64,000 nt of DNA, taken from NCBI GenBank assembly GCA_001507425.1, contig LMAJ01000007.1, positions 186,001-250,000 of the forward strand. The letters are read 5' to 3'. The notes under the pieces were generated by a model that ran no database searches, was not told the DNA's origin, and was given only the letters and a program-made list of their open reading frames with translations. The translations under genes and the position numbers were made by a program. Every line of letters starts with the position of its first letter. Position 1 is the first letter of the stretch. Source of the DNA: Flavobacteriaceae bacterium CRH. Lineage in GTDB: Bacteria; Bacteroidota; Bacteroidia; Flavobacteriales; Flavobacteriaceae. This document shows, one piece after another, positions 10,195 through 17,950 of the stretch.

Positions 10195-12489
10195 ATGGGA
10201 AACAGATATATAAAATACTTTATAGCGCTATCCTTGTTTTTTGTTTTTGGATGCAGCAATACTAAATATTTGCCTGAAGGCGATTTATTATATGTAGGAT
10301 CCTCCGTTACGGTAAAGGATTCTGTCATTAAAAAGAAAGAACGAAAAGCACTTGAGAAAGAATTAGAAGATTTATTGCGTCCTAAACCAAATAAACAGAT
10401 TTTGGGTTTAAGACCAAAATTATGGATTTATAATATTGCAGGAGAACCAAAAAAACAAAAAGGAATTAGATATTGGCTGCGTAATAAAGTAGGTGAAGAA
10501 CCAGTACTTTTTAGCAAAGTCGATTTAGATTATAATGCATCTGTATTAAGAAATTTTACAGAAAACCGAGGCTATTTTAAAGTTCGTGTAAGTGCAGATT
10601 CTACAGCCAAAAATAAAAGAGCAACTGCAGAATACACCGTTCAGCCAAAAAGACAATATAAAATTAAGAATGTTAAATTTCCCGAAGATTCATCGGCGTT
10701 AGGAAAAGCAATTGCAAGAACCAGCCGCAGAAGTTTATTAAAACCTGGAAATCCTTACGATTTAGATGTTATAAAAGCTGAACGTGAGCGTATTGACGCG
10801 AGATTGAAGGAAAAAGGATATTATTACTTTAATCCGGATTATATTCTCGCACAAGTCGACAGTTCAAAAGGTGATTACGAAGTAAACATCAAACTGAAAA
10901 TAAAAGACGAAACACCTGAAAAAGCGACAATTGCTTATAAAATAGACAAGATCATTGTGTATCCTAATTTTTCGATTTCGAAAGACAGCGTAAAATATAA
11001 AAAGGAAGATATTGTTCAGTACAAAGATTTTACGATTATCGACACCGCAAACACCTTTAACCCGAGAGTTTTTGACCGAACCATTTATTTTAAAAAGGGA
11101 GATTTGTATAATCGAAAAGACCACAATCTTACCTTAAACCGATTTGTAAATTTAGGAACATTTAATTTTGTAAAAAACGAATTTAAAGTTTCAGACAGTC
11201 TCAAAAACACTTTAGATTCGTATTATTATTTAACGCTTTTACCTAAAAAATTTATTCGTGTTGAGGTTTTAGGAAAAACAAATTCAGCCAGTTATACCGG
11301 AACAGAAGTAAACGTAAACTGGAATAACAGAAACTTATTTCGCGGTGCAGAATTGCTAACCGTTTCTGTTTTTGGCGGAGCCGATTTTCAGCTTTCAGGC
11401 ACTAATAACGGAAAAAATATTTATAAACTCGGAGCAGAAACCAGTCTGACATGGCCGAGATTTATTTCGCCATTTAAAATTGGAGGTTCAAGCGAATTTG
11501 TGCCAAGAACAAAAGCGACACTTCGATATGAGTTTCAAAACAGAACACAGCTTTATGCGCTGAATTCTTTTAATGCATCGTTTGGTTATTTATGGAAAGA
11601 AAACATCCGTAAAGAACATCAATTGAATATTGTTGATATTACTTATGTAAGCCCGAATAATGTTACGCCGGAATATCAACAAGATATTTTAGACGATCCG
11701 GCACTTGGAAAAGTAATCGAAAAGCAATTAATTTTCGGTCCAACCTATTCTTTTACGTACACGAATACCATGCAAAAACGTAGAAAAAATACGTTTTATT
11801 TTAATGGAGAATTAGACTTAGCAGGAAATATTACAGGTTTGGCAACAGGCGCAAATGTCAAAAAAAATGATACCATAAAAATATTTGATGTTCCGTTTAG
11901 TCAATATGTAAAAGTGAAAGCAGATTTCAGGCATTATCTGAAATTAAGTAAAGAAAGCGAATTGGCAAGCCGAATTATCGTTGGCGCCGGAATTCCGTAC
12001 GGAAATTCAGGTGCGTTGCCAACTTCAAAACAATTTGTAGTAGGAGGAACCAATAGTATTCGTGCGTTTAGAGCAAGAACACTCGGACCGGGAAGCTATT
12101 TAAATACAGAAACAACCAATTCTTATTTACCGGATCAATCAGGAGATCTAAAATTAGAATTTAGTACAGAATACAGGGCAAAACTTTTTAGTATTGTAAG
12201 AGGCGCACTTTTTGTCGATGCAGGAAATATATGGCTTATGAATGCAGACCCGAATAAACCCGGAGCTGAAATTACCAAAGATTTTATGAAGGACATTGCA
12301 GTTGGCGCCGGAGCAGGATTACGTTTCGATTTATCATTCCTGATTTTAAGAACCGATTTGGCATTTCCGTTAAGAAAACCATATTTGCCTGAAAATGAAA
12401 GATGGGTTATTGACGATATTAACTTTGGAAGCGGCCCGTGGAGAAAAGAAAACCTGATATTGAATATTGCTATTGGATATCCATTTTAA
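10195..12489 (+). CDS. tamL: Lipidated Omp85 outer-membrane assembly protein, TamL type
   Basis: A 764-residue BamA/TamA-family protein. The chosen ATG gives a canonical lipoprotein signal peptide with lipobox VFGC and Cys20, followed by SNTKYLPEGD, the N-terminus typical of Bacteroidota TamL. An in-frame ATG at 10174, overlapping tamB, is the alternative. POTRA-like segments fill residues about 30-370; the C-terminal half is the Omp85 barrel with VVGGTNSIRAFRARTLGPGS, which contains the lid-loop RxF-type motif, and a terminal strand ending in a hydrophobic aromatic residue (IAIGYPF). Together with tamB it forms an envelope-assembly pair. It ends before a bidirectional terminator. Confidence 0.92.
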   Translation: MGNRYIKYFIALSLFFVFGCSNTKYLPEGDLLYVGSSVTVKDSVIKKKERKALEKELEDLLRPKPNKQILGLRPKLWIYNIAGEPKKQKGIRYWLRNKVGEEPVLFSKVDLDYNASVLRNFTENRGYFKVRVSADSTAKNKRATAEYTVQPKRQYKIKNVKFPEDSSALGKAIARTSRRSLLKPGNPYDLDVIKAERERIDARLKEKGYYYFNPDYILAQVDSSKGDYEVNIKLKIKDETPEKATIAYKIDKIIVYPNFSISKDSVKYKKEDIVQYKDFTIIDTANTFNPRVFDRTIYFKKGDLYNRKDHNLTLNRFVNLGTFNFVKNEFKVSDSLKNTLDSYYYLTLLPKKFIRVEVLGKTNSASYTGTEVNVNWNNRNLFRGAELLTVSVFGGADFQLSGTNNGKNIYKLGAETSLTWPRFISPFKIGGSSEFVPRTKATLRYEFQNRTQLYALNSFNASFGYLWKENIRKEHQLNIVDITYVSPNNVTPEYQQDILDDPALGKVIEKQLIFGPTYSFTYTNTMQKRRKNTFYFNGELDLAGNITGLATGANVKKNDTIKIFDVPFSQYVKVKADFRHYLKLSKESELASRIIVGAGIPYGNSGALPTSKQFVVGGTNSIRAFRARTLGPGSYLNTETTNSYLPDQSGDLKLEFSTEYRAKLFSIVRGALFVDAGNIWLMNADPNKPGAEITKDFMKDIAVGAGAGLRFDLSFLILRTDLAFPLRKPYLPENERWVIDDINFGSGPWRKENLILNIAIGYPF

Positions 12490-12501
12490 GGATAAAATTA
12501 T

Positions 12502-12582
12502 AAATAAGAAATTCCAAAAAAGAAATTCCAAATTCCAACCTGAAACTGGAAGATTGAAATTATTTTTTGGAATTTCTTATTT
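12502..12582. repeat. 20-bp perfect inverted repeat (AAATTCC type)
   Basis: Arms at 12502-12521 and 12563-12582 are exact reverse complements (AAATAAGAAATTCCAAAAAA and its complement), separated by 41 nt that also hold AAATTCCAAATTCCAA. Similar GGAATTTGGAATTT words occur at 35536-35573. It probably belongs to a dispersed intergenic repeat family rather than being a terminator, because the arms are AT-rich and a normal terminator follows at 12671. Confidence 0.7.
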
Positions 12583-12670
12583 CAATTATCTCTTATTCAT
12601 TATTTTCCACAGTTTCAACCGTGAGATACGGATTCTGATAATGTATTTTTAGAGTAAAAATAATAAAGAC

Positions 12671-12705
12671 AAAAAAAAGAGACTCAATTAAGAGTCTCTT
12701 TTTTT
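12671..12705. terminator. Bidirectional terminator between convergent genes
   Basis: AAAAAGAGACTC / GAGTCTCTTTTT with a 6-nt loop, flanked by A and T runs on both sides. It serves tamL on the plus strand and the SpoIIAA-like gene on the minus strand. Confidence 0.85.
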
Positions 12706-12738
12706 ACTAATTCAATATATTTAATGTTTAACAAAACC

Positions 12739-13113
12739 TTATTCCAGATCTATTTTTTCTGAAGTCCAGTCAATTGCTAATAAGTAATCTTCTTTTTTGA
12801 ATCCTTTAAATTCACCCGGCATAATTTTATTAAAAACCATAGTGAAATTAATCATTCTCTGGCAATCAGTTACAATTGCAGCACGAGTCCATTTTGAAAG
12901 GTTTTTGATGCTTAAAAGCGATTCATGCAACCAAGCACCCAAACTAAAATCAGTAGGAGAATTATCGAAAAAAAGCAGATAATTTAGTTTTTCGGTGTCA
13001 TCTATTAAAAGTTTAACTTCAGATGTAACGAAGTCTACATCTCCTCTAACGATATGTCCGGCCGTTTTAAAGCCAATCATGTTTGCTGGTAATTCTTTGA
13101 TTTTCTCTATCAT
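12739..13113 (-). CDS. SpoIIAA-like (STAS/SEC14-type) protein
   Basis: A 124-residue soluble protein matching the SpoIIAA-like family: MIEKIKELPANMIGFKTAGH at the start, a central strand YLLFFD, a helix with LSKWTRAAIVTD, and a C-terminal FKKEDYLLAIDW. The family adopts a STAS/SEC14-like fold and occurs as a stand-alone protein of unknown role. No sigma-factor or anti-sigma gene is adjacent, so a sporulation-type partner switch should not be assumed. On the minus strand a perfect -7 element TAAGTTTG (plus-strand 13148-13155) lies 35 nt upstream of the start. Confidence 0.75.
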   Translation of the reverse strand: MIEKIKELPANMIGFKTAGHIVRGDVDFVTSEVKLLIDDTEKLNYLLFFDNSPTDFSLGAWLHESLLSIKNLSKWTRAAIVTDCQRMINFTMVFNKIMPGEFKGFKKEDYLLAIDWTSEKIDLE

Positions 13114-13308
13114 AGCAATTTAAATTTGGGGTTCAAATGAGTTGAGGCAAACTTACCACACAACTACATATTTAATCTTATTTGTGGAACGCTTTGTTTT
13201 ATATAATTCCCATGTTTGCAAATAGTTACAATTTATTTTTCGCAACTCATCGCAACAATGACGGGAGTTTTGTAAAAAAATGCCTAAATTGGCTATATCA
13301 ATTTTATT

Positions 13309-13938
13309 ATGAATATTATGCTTAAAAGAATTATAGCCTTAGTTGGAGTTGTCCTAATAATTGTACTTGCCTTTAAATATTGCGAGTTCAAAAAAGACGA
13401 CGATTCTACAATCGATTATAACACCAATTTAATTCAACAGCAAATTCTAAACGTTGGAAAATTAGTTGTTACTGAAGGACATTTCTCTGAAGTTCTAACG
13501 TATAAAAACCAACAAAAGTATTTGATGGACATGGTTTCTTTTGAGAAAAAAGCGCTAATTGTCGTAAACGCAAATGTTACCGTAGCATACGATTTGCATA
13601 AAATGAAATATGATATTGATGAAAAAAACAAAACCATTACCATTCTAAATATTCCAAAAGAAGAAATAACGATTAATCCGGATATTCAGTTTTATGATGT
13701 AGAACAAAGTAAATTAAATCCGTTTACGGGCGATGATTATAATAAAATCAATAAATCAGTAAAAGCAAATCTGGCGAAAAAAATTGATAAATCTTCCCTA
13801 AAAACAAATGCCCAAAACAGATTAATCAGTGAATTATCGAAGATTTTAATTCTGACGAACACAATGGGTTGGAAATTGCAATACAACGGTAAAACAATTG
13901 AATCTGATACCGATTTGAGTCAGGATTTGAAATTGTAG
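13309..13938 (+). CDS. DUF4230 domain-containing membrane-anchored protein
   Basis: A 209-residue protein with one N-terminal hydrophobic segment (residues 5-22, IIALVGVVLIIVLAF) followed by a soluble domain. The pattern VGKLVVTEGHFSEVLTYKN, then YDIDEKNKTITILNIPKEEITINPDIQFYD, is typical of DUF4230. The anchor suggests a periplasm-facing or cytoplasmic single-pass protein. Function unknown. An in-frame ATG at 13318 would shorten the protein by 3 residues. It is a single-gene unit followed by repeat-rich sequence. Confidence 0.8.
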   Translation: MNIMLKRIIALVGVVLIIVLAFKYCEFKKDDDSTIDYNTNLIQQQILNVGKLVVTEGHFSEVLTYKNQQKYLMDMVSFEKKALIVVNANVTVAYDLHKMKYDIDEKNKTITILNIPKEEITINPDIQFYDVEQSKLNPFTGDDYNKINKSVKANLAKKIDKSSLKTNAQNRLISELSKILILTNTMGWKLQYNGKTIESDTDLSQDLKL

Positions 13939-13990
13939 AAAAAGGTTCAAAGGTTCAAAGGTTCAGAGTGACAAAGGTTCAAAGGTTTTT
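13939..13990. repeat. Short direct repeats of AAAGGTTC
   Basis: The sequence after the DUF4230 stop contains AAAGGTTC repeated four times with small interruptions. It looks like a small slipped-strand or dispersed intergenic repeat with no coding capacity, immediately next to the 30-bp inverted repeat. Confidence 0.6.
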
Positions 13991-13991
13991 A

Positions 13992-14095
13992 TTTGTCATC
14001 CTGAGGAACGAAGGATCACACTAGTGACTCCACAAACAAAATCACCAATCTGTGTCGAGTTTCGAGTGTGATCCTTCGTTCCTCAGGATGACAAA
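13992..14095. repeat. 30-bp perfect inverted repeat (GTCATCCTGAGG type)
   Basis: Arms at 13992-14021 and 14066-14095 are exact reverse complements over 30 nt; the core word is GTCATCCTGAGGAACGAAGG. A 44-nt spacer separates them. The arms are clearly more GC-rich than the surroundings. This word is familiar as an intergenic repeat in Flavobacterium genomes. It lies between convergent genes (DUF4230 and the hydroxylase) and could also act as a bidirectional transcription barrier. Confidence 0.8.
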
Positions 14096-14109
14096 AAAAA
14101 CTTTACGCC

Positions 14110-15876
14110 TTAATGCCTTTGTGGCAAAGAACTATCAAAAATCAAATCCAAACCACCGGAAATCAAATGCGCAATTTCAGGACGTTTTTCTTTTAATTGA
14201 TCAAGATAAACCAGCACTTCCTGTAAAAGTTGTTTCTCCTCTGAATCTTTCAAAAGCTCTGCAATTTCAACAGACAATAACCAATCGTTAGAGTGATTAC
14301 TTTTTAGTTTTTCAAAAACAAATTTCAGTTCTGATTTAGAATCTTTATTTTCCCGAATCATACGAACCGTTTGATAAAGAATTTCTAAATCATCGCGTTC
14401 GTCTGAATGTTTTGCTTTTATAGTGGTCGTTTTCGGAACATTATCAATAAGGTCAAAACTATTTACATCGGCTGGACCGGAAAAAGCAGAAACTACTTTT
14501 TTACCAATTGCCATATCATAATTTCCCCATTCAGGCTGAAACAAAATCGTTTCGCCATGCGTTACCGTACAGTTTCTAAAACTGATTAGAATAATTTCTC
14601 CGTGTAAGTTTCTTGAACCTGTAATAATTTCTCCTTCAACAATAATATTACCTTCAAATTCCAATTTTACCGTTTCGTTTTCGACAATACTATACGCTTG
14701 TAAATCCTTTGGACTCATATCTTCAATCGCTAAATTGAAACCTTTAAGCTTTCCAATCGGACTTCCGAATCCTTCTGGATGCGTTAAAGTGCCGTGACCA
14801 ACCAATTCTTTTTCACGGTATGATAAAGCCGTTTTTCCGGTAGTTTGAATGTAAATTGGTTTTCCTTCTTCTTCAATTACATTCATAAAAACACCTGAGA
14901 TTTGTAAACCTGTACTCAACTCAATTGTCCCTAAAGCATTCGATTGAACCAGTTTTTTAATTCCTGAAAGTCCTCCGGTTCTTAAAGCCATTTTATTGGC
15001 AAATTCTTCCAGAATCAAACTTAAATAAGAAAAATTCGGCGTTACATAAAGTTGAGGTTGTAGTTGTGTAATATCAAAATTTTGATTTGCAGCCGAGATA
15101 TCATAAGGAATTTTCTTTACGTTATCTGTCATGCACCAGGCACTTTCGCCAATCGAAGAAAGCAATCCTGCACCGTATATTTTTGGGTTTTCAACAGTTC
15201 CAATTAAACCGTATTCAACAGTCCACCAATGTAAGTTTCTAATTTGGGCCATTTCAGACAATTCGCCCATATTATTTTGTAAATCGGCAACTGCTTTTTC
15301 GGCTTCGTCTATTTTTTCCTGAGGCGTATCTTCGGCTTCTTTCAAAATCGAAAGCAAACGAATCGCTTCATACATTTGATAATCTTTGTGAGATGAAATT
15401 GCTTTGCAGCCAATTTCACCAAAACGACGCAAATATTCTGCATATTCAGGATTTGCAATAATAGGGGCGTGGCCGGCACCTTCGTGAATAATATCCGGAG
15501 CTGGCGTATATTCAATATGTTCAAGCTGACGAATATCTGAAGCAATAACCAAAACATTATAAGCCTGAAATTCCATAAAAGCATTTGGCGGAATAAATCC
15601 GTCAACGGCAACTGCAGCCCAGCCAATTTCAGTCAGAATACGGTTCATACCGTACATACTCGGAATAGAATCAATTTCGATTCCCGTTTTTTTCAAACCA
15701 TCCAGATAAGAATGATGTGCAACTTTAGATAAATAATCTACGTTTTTGCGCATTACATACCGCCAAACCGCCTGATTAATTGGCGTATAATCGCTATAAT
15801 CCTGAGGTTTAATAAATTGCTTTAAGTGCTTAGGCAATCGCTCTAATAACGGATTTGTTTCAATAGTTGCGTTCAT
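14110..15876 (-). CDS. Aromatic amino acid hydroxylase (phenylalanine 4-monooxygenase-like)
   Basis: A 588-residue protein with the biopterin-dependent hydroxylase catalytic domain in its N-terminal half. PAPDIIHEGAGHAP supplies iron ligands His131 and His136, and WWTVEYGL supplies Glu221, matching the 2-His-1-Glu facial triad of phenylalanine hydroxylases. Bacterial enzymes are usually 260-300 residues without extension. This one has no N-terminal ACT domain but carries about 290 extra C-terminal residues, including a beta-rich part (VENETVKLEFEGNIIVEGEI) and a helical tail. It probably converts phenylalanine to tyrosine; tryptophan or a secondary substrate cannot be excluded. No pterin-recycling gene is next to it. 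Confidence 0.88.
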   Translation of the reverse strand: MNATIETNPLLERLPKHLKQFIKPQDYSDYTPINQAVWRYVMRKNVDYLSKVAHHSYLDGLKKTGIEIDSIPSMYGMNRILTEIGWAAVAVDGFIPPNAFMEFQAYNVLVIASDIRQLEHIEYTPAPDIIHEGAGHAPIIANPEYAEYLRRFGEIGCKAISSHKDYQMYEAIRLLSILKEAEDTPQEKIDEAEKAVADLQNNMGELSEMAQIRNLHWWTVEYGLIGTVENPKIYGAGLLSSIGESAWCMTDNVKKIPYDISAANQNFDITQLQPQLYVTPNFSYLSLILEEFANKMALRTGGLSGIKKLVQSNALGTIELSTGLQISGVFMNVIEEEGKPIYIQTTGKTALSYREKELVGHGTLTHPEGFGSPIGKLKGFNLAIEDMSPKDLQAYSIVENETVKLEFEGNIIVEGEIITGSRNLHGEIILISFRNCTVTHGETILFQPEWGNYDMAIGKKVVSAFSGPADVNSFDLIDNVPKTTTIKAKHSDERDDLEILYQTVRMIRENKDSKSELKFVFEKLKSNHSNDWLLSVEIAELLKDSEEKQLLQEVLVYLDQLKEKRPEIAHLISGGLDLIFDSSLPQRH

Positions 15877-16111
15877 GTCGAAAACGTTGGAGATTAAGAA
15901 TGTAAAATTACGAATTTAGAGCGCTAAAATAATTTTTTTTAATAGAGATTTTTAGTATTAAGATCGTTTTATTACACAATCTTTAATTTATTTCTTTTCG
16001 ACTGAAATCATATTTTAGTCTTTTTTTGTTTTTTAAAATAAAATGCAACAATTAGGATACAATTAAAAATTAGTTAGTTTTACAAATACTATTATTTAGA
16101 ATCACAGAAAC

Positions 16112-17194
16112 ATGAAAGTTTTATTTATCGTTTTATCAATAATTATTTTAGGTTTTTTAGGGGTTAGGTTTTTTCTATTTAAAATAGGAGAACCTGTAAA
16201 CTTAAAAGTGTCAAACTCATATTTTCATCATTACAGAAAAAATCTAATTGTTTATTCACCAATGGGGAATTGGTTTGAGTTAGGTTATTTTGAATCTAAT
16301 GCAGATGTTACCACTTTTGAACCCATTAATGAAGATTTTGGAAAAGATAAAACAAATGTTTTCTGGAAAGGAAAAAAGCAATTAGTTGATTATGATACTT
16401 TTAAAATTAATGATTTTGTTATTAAAGATAAAAATCATGTATACAGTATTAATAGCAAGAAATTTGACGAACTGGGAATTGTTGACGGTGCAGATCCAAA
16501 AACGTATCAGTTATTAGATCCGTCAATTAAAGATTACCGACGTAATTATTGGTTTAAAGATGCTAGTGCTGTTTATTTTAAGAATAAAAAAGTTGAAGGT
16601 AATCCCGAGACTTTCAAACCTTTAAACGATGCAATTGCTGTTGATGCCAATTTTATTTACGCAATTATTAATTACAGAGGTGAAGGAATAGAAACATTGG
16701 AAGTAGATGAGGTTATTCGAAAACATAAAAGGATCGATGGCGAAATTCATCCTATAAATGAAACATATGTTCAGATTGGTAATTCAGTAGTTTCTGCTTT
16801 TACAAAGGCTGAATTTGAACTTAATAATTTCGATTCTATTACAACAGTAAAAAAAATAGATTATTGGACAATAATTGTTGATAATGTTTTGATCAATAAA
16901 GGGATTGTGCTTCCTGCAATAGATGTGAAATCTTTTGAAGTATTAGATTATAATTTTTCAAAAGATAAAAACAGTATTTATTATGATTGCGAAAAAATCA
17001 ATGAAGTGGAGTATTCAAGTTTCAAAATTATTTCAAATGAATATTCTAAAGATGCTAAACACGTTTATTTTAAAACTGCAATTTTAAAAGGAGCAAATCC
17101 TGAAGCTTTTAAATCAACATCAGAATATGGTATCTGGCAAGATGGGCAGCATCAATACAAAAATGGACAAATCATATCTTCATCAAAAAAATAG
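16112..17194 (+). CDS. DKNYY-family repeat protein
   Basis: A 360-residue protein with an N-terminal hydrophobic segment (residues 2-25), probably a signal anchor, followed by repeats of the DKNYY type: FGKDKTNVFWKGK, IKDKNHVYSINSKKF, FKDASAVYFKNKKVEGNPETF, FSKDKNSIYYDCEKI and YSKDAKHVYFKTAILKGANPEAF. The pattern (Lys-Asp-x-x-x-Val-Tyr-x-x-x followed by ADP.TF) is diagnostic of the family, which is found in envelope proteins of many bacteria without a known function. Likely periplasmic. It is monocistronic and divergent from the hydroxylase. Confidence 0.82.
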   Translation: MKVLFIVLSIIILGFLGVRFFLFKIGEPVNLKVSNSYFHHYRKNLIVYSPMGNWFELGYFESNADVTTFEPINEDFGKDKTNVFWKGKKQLVDYDTFKINDFVIKDKNHVYSINSKKFDELGIVDGADPKTYQLLDPSIKDYRRNYWFKDASAVYFKNKKVEGNPETFKPLNDAIAVDANFIYAIINYRGEGIETLEVDEVIRKHKRIDGEIHPINETYVQIGNSVVSAFTKAEFELNNFDSITTVKKIDYWTIIVDNVLINKGIVLPAIDVKSFEVLDYNFSKDKNSIYYDCEKINEVEYSSFKIISNEYSKDAKHVYFKTAILKGANPEAFKSTSEYGIWQDGQHQYKNGQIISSSKK

Positions 17195-17199
17195 AAAAA

Positions 17200-17583
17200 T
17201 TATTTTTCCAAATTTCTGAAATAGTCAATTTTATGATTGAACATATACGCCATATTGGTTGCTCTCATTTTTGCTTCTTCGGTAATTGGCCCTGAAAACT
17301 GGGCGTCAATTGAAGTATTAAAAAGTTCAATCCAGCGATCAAAATGTGTTTTATCTACCGGTAATTGTTTGTGCGGCGGAAAAGGAGTTCCTGAATACGC
17401 GCGAACATCAAATAAAATAGTTTGCCAAAAACCATACATCTTTTGTAAATGTGCAGGCCAGCGATCCTGTAATTTATCATTAAAAATGGGACCAAGTAGG
17501 TCATCTTTTCTAACATTATCATAAAAACTATTAACCATTTGTTTTATGTCTTCTATGTTAGAAATATCTTTAAGAGTTGTCAT
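17200..17583 (-). CDS. Group III truncated hemoglobin
   Basis: A 127-residue 2-on-2 globin. The pattern fits group III: SFYDNVRKDDLLGPIF near the N-terminus with B10-type Tyr21, MYGFWQTILF, PPHKQLPVDKTHFDRW with proximal His71, and the conserved Trp84 in the following helix. By analogy with Campylobacter Ctb, a role in oxygen or nitric-oxide chemistry is possible, but the physiological role is unproven. It is monocistronic and convergent with the DKNYY gene, with a 5-nt gap. A perfect -7 element TATTTTTG lies on the minus strand at 17606-17613. Confidence 0.9.
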   Translation of the reverse strand: MTTLKDISNIEDIKQMVNSFYDNVRKDDLLGPIFNDKLQDRWPAHLQKMYGFWQTILFDVRAYSGTPFPPHKQLPVDKTHFDRWIELFNTSIDAQFSGPITEEAKMRATNMAYMFNHKIDYFRNLEK

Positions 17584-17950
17584 GTTTGTCTATATAAATG
17601 AATTACAAAAATACGACTTAACTTTTTTTATACTGGCTGATATTTATCATTTGTAATTATTAATTTGAATAAATTATAGAATAATTGAACTCATTTTGTG
17701 TTTTAAAGTTTTGATAGGTAATTAGTTATGGTTAAAATAAGATTTTTGTTATTTTTTATGACTTAATGAGTTGATAAACAATAATTTGATGAAAAATTTG
17801 ATGAGTTTTTATAAGGTTTGGATTTCAAAATGATGGGTTTTTGTAAAGTTTAATAATTGCTGTTTTAATTATTTTTGACATAATATTGATGTGAATTAAT
17901 AATATTAATCTTAAAAAATGAGAAAAATCTAATTATTAAAAATCAATAAG
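17584..17950. other. AT-rich gap upstream of the GH30 gene
   Basis: There is no plausible gene. Apart from the -7 element of the globin (17606-17613, minus strand), I see only AT-rich sequence and a near-match TAATATTG downstream of TTTTGACA around 17873-17890 that might belong to the GH30 promoter. Confidence 0.4.

Noticed and set aside
9828-10328. Minus-strand 166-codon frame opposite the tamB end
   Set aside because: Its Phe-rich run is the complement of the Lys/Glu-rich tamB tail; shadow of a real gene.
12467-12652. Open frame of 61 codons after tamL
   Set aside because: It starts inside tamL and runs through the AAATTCC inverted repeat; low-complexity translation with no conserved features.
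14052-14291. Plus-strand frame over the end of the hydroxylase gene
   Set aside because: Antisense to a well-supported gene and begins within the inverted repeat.
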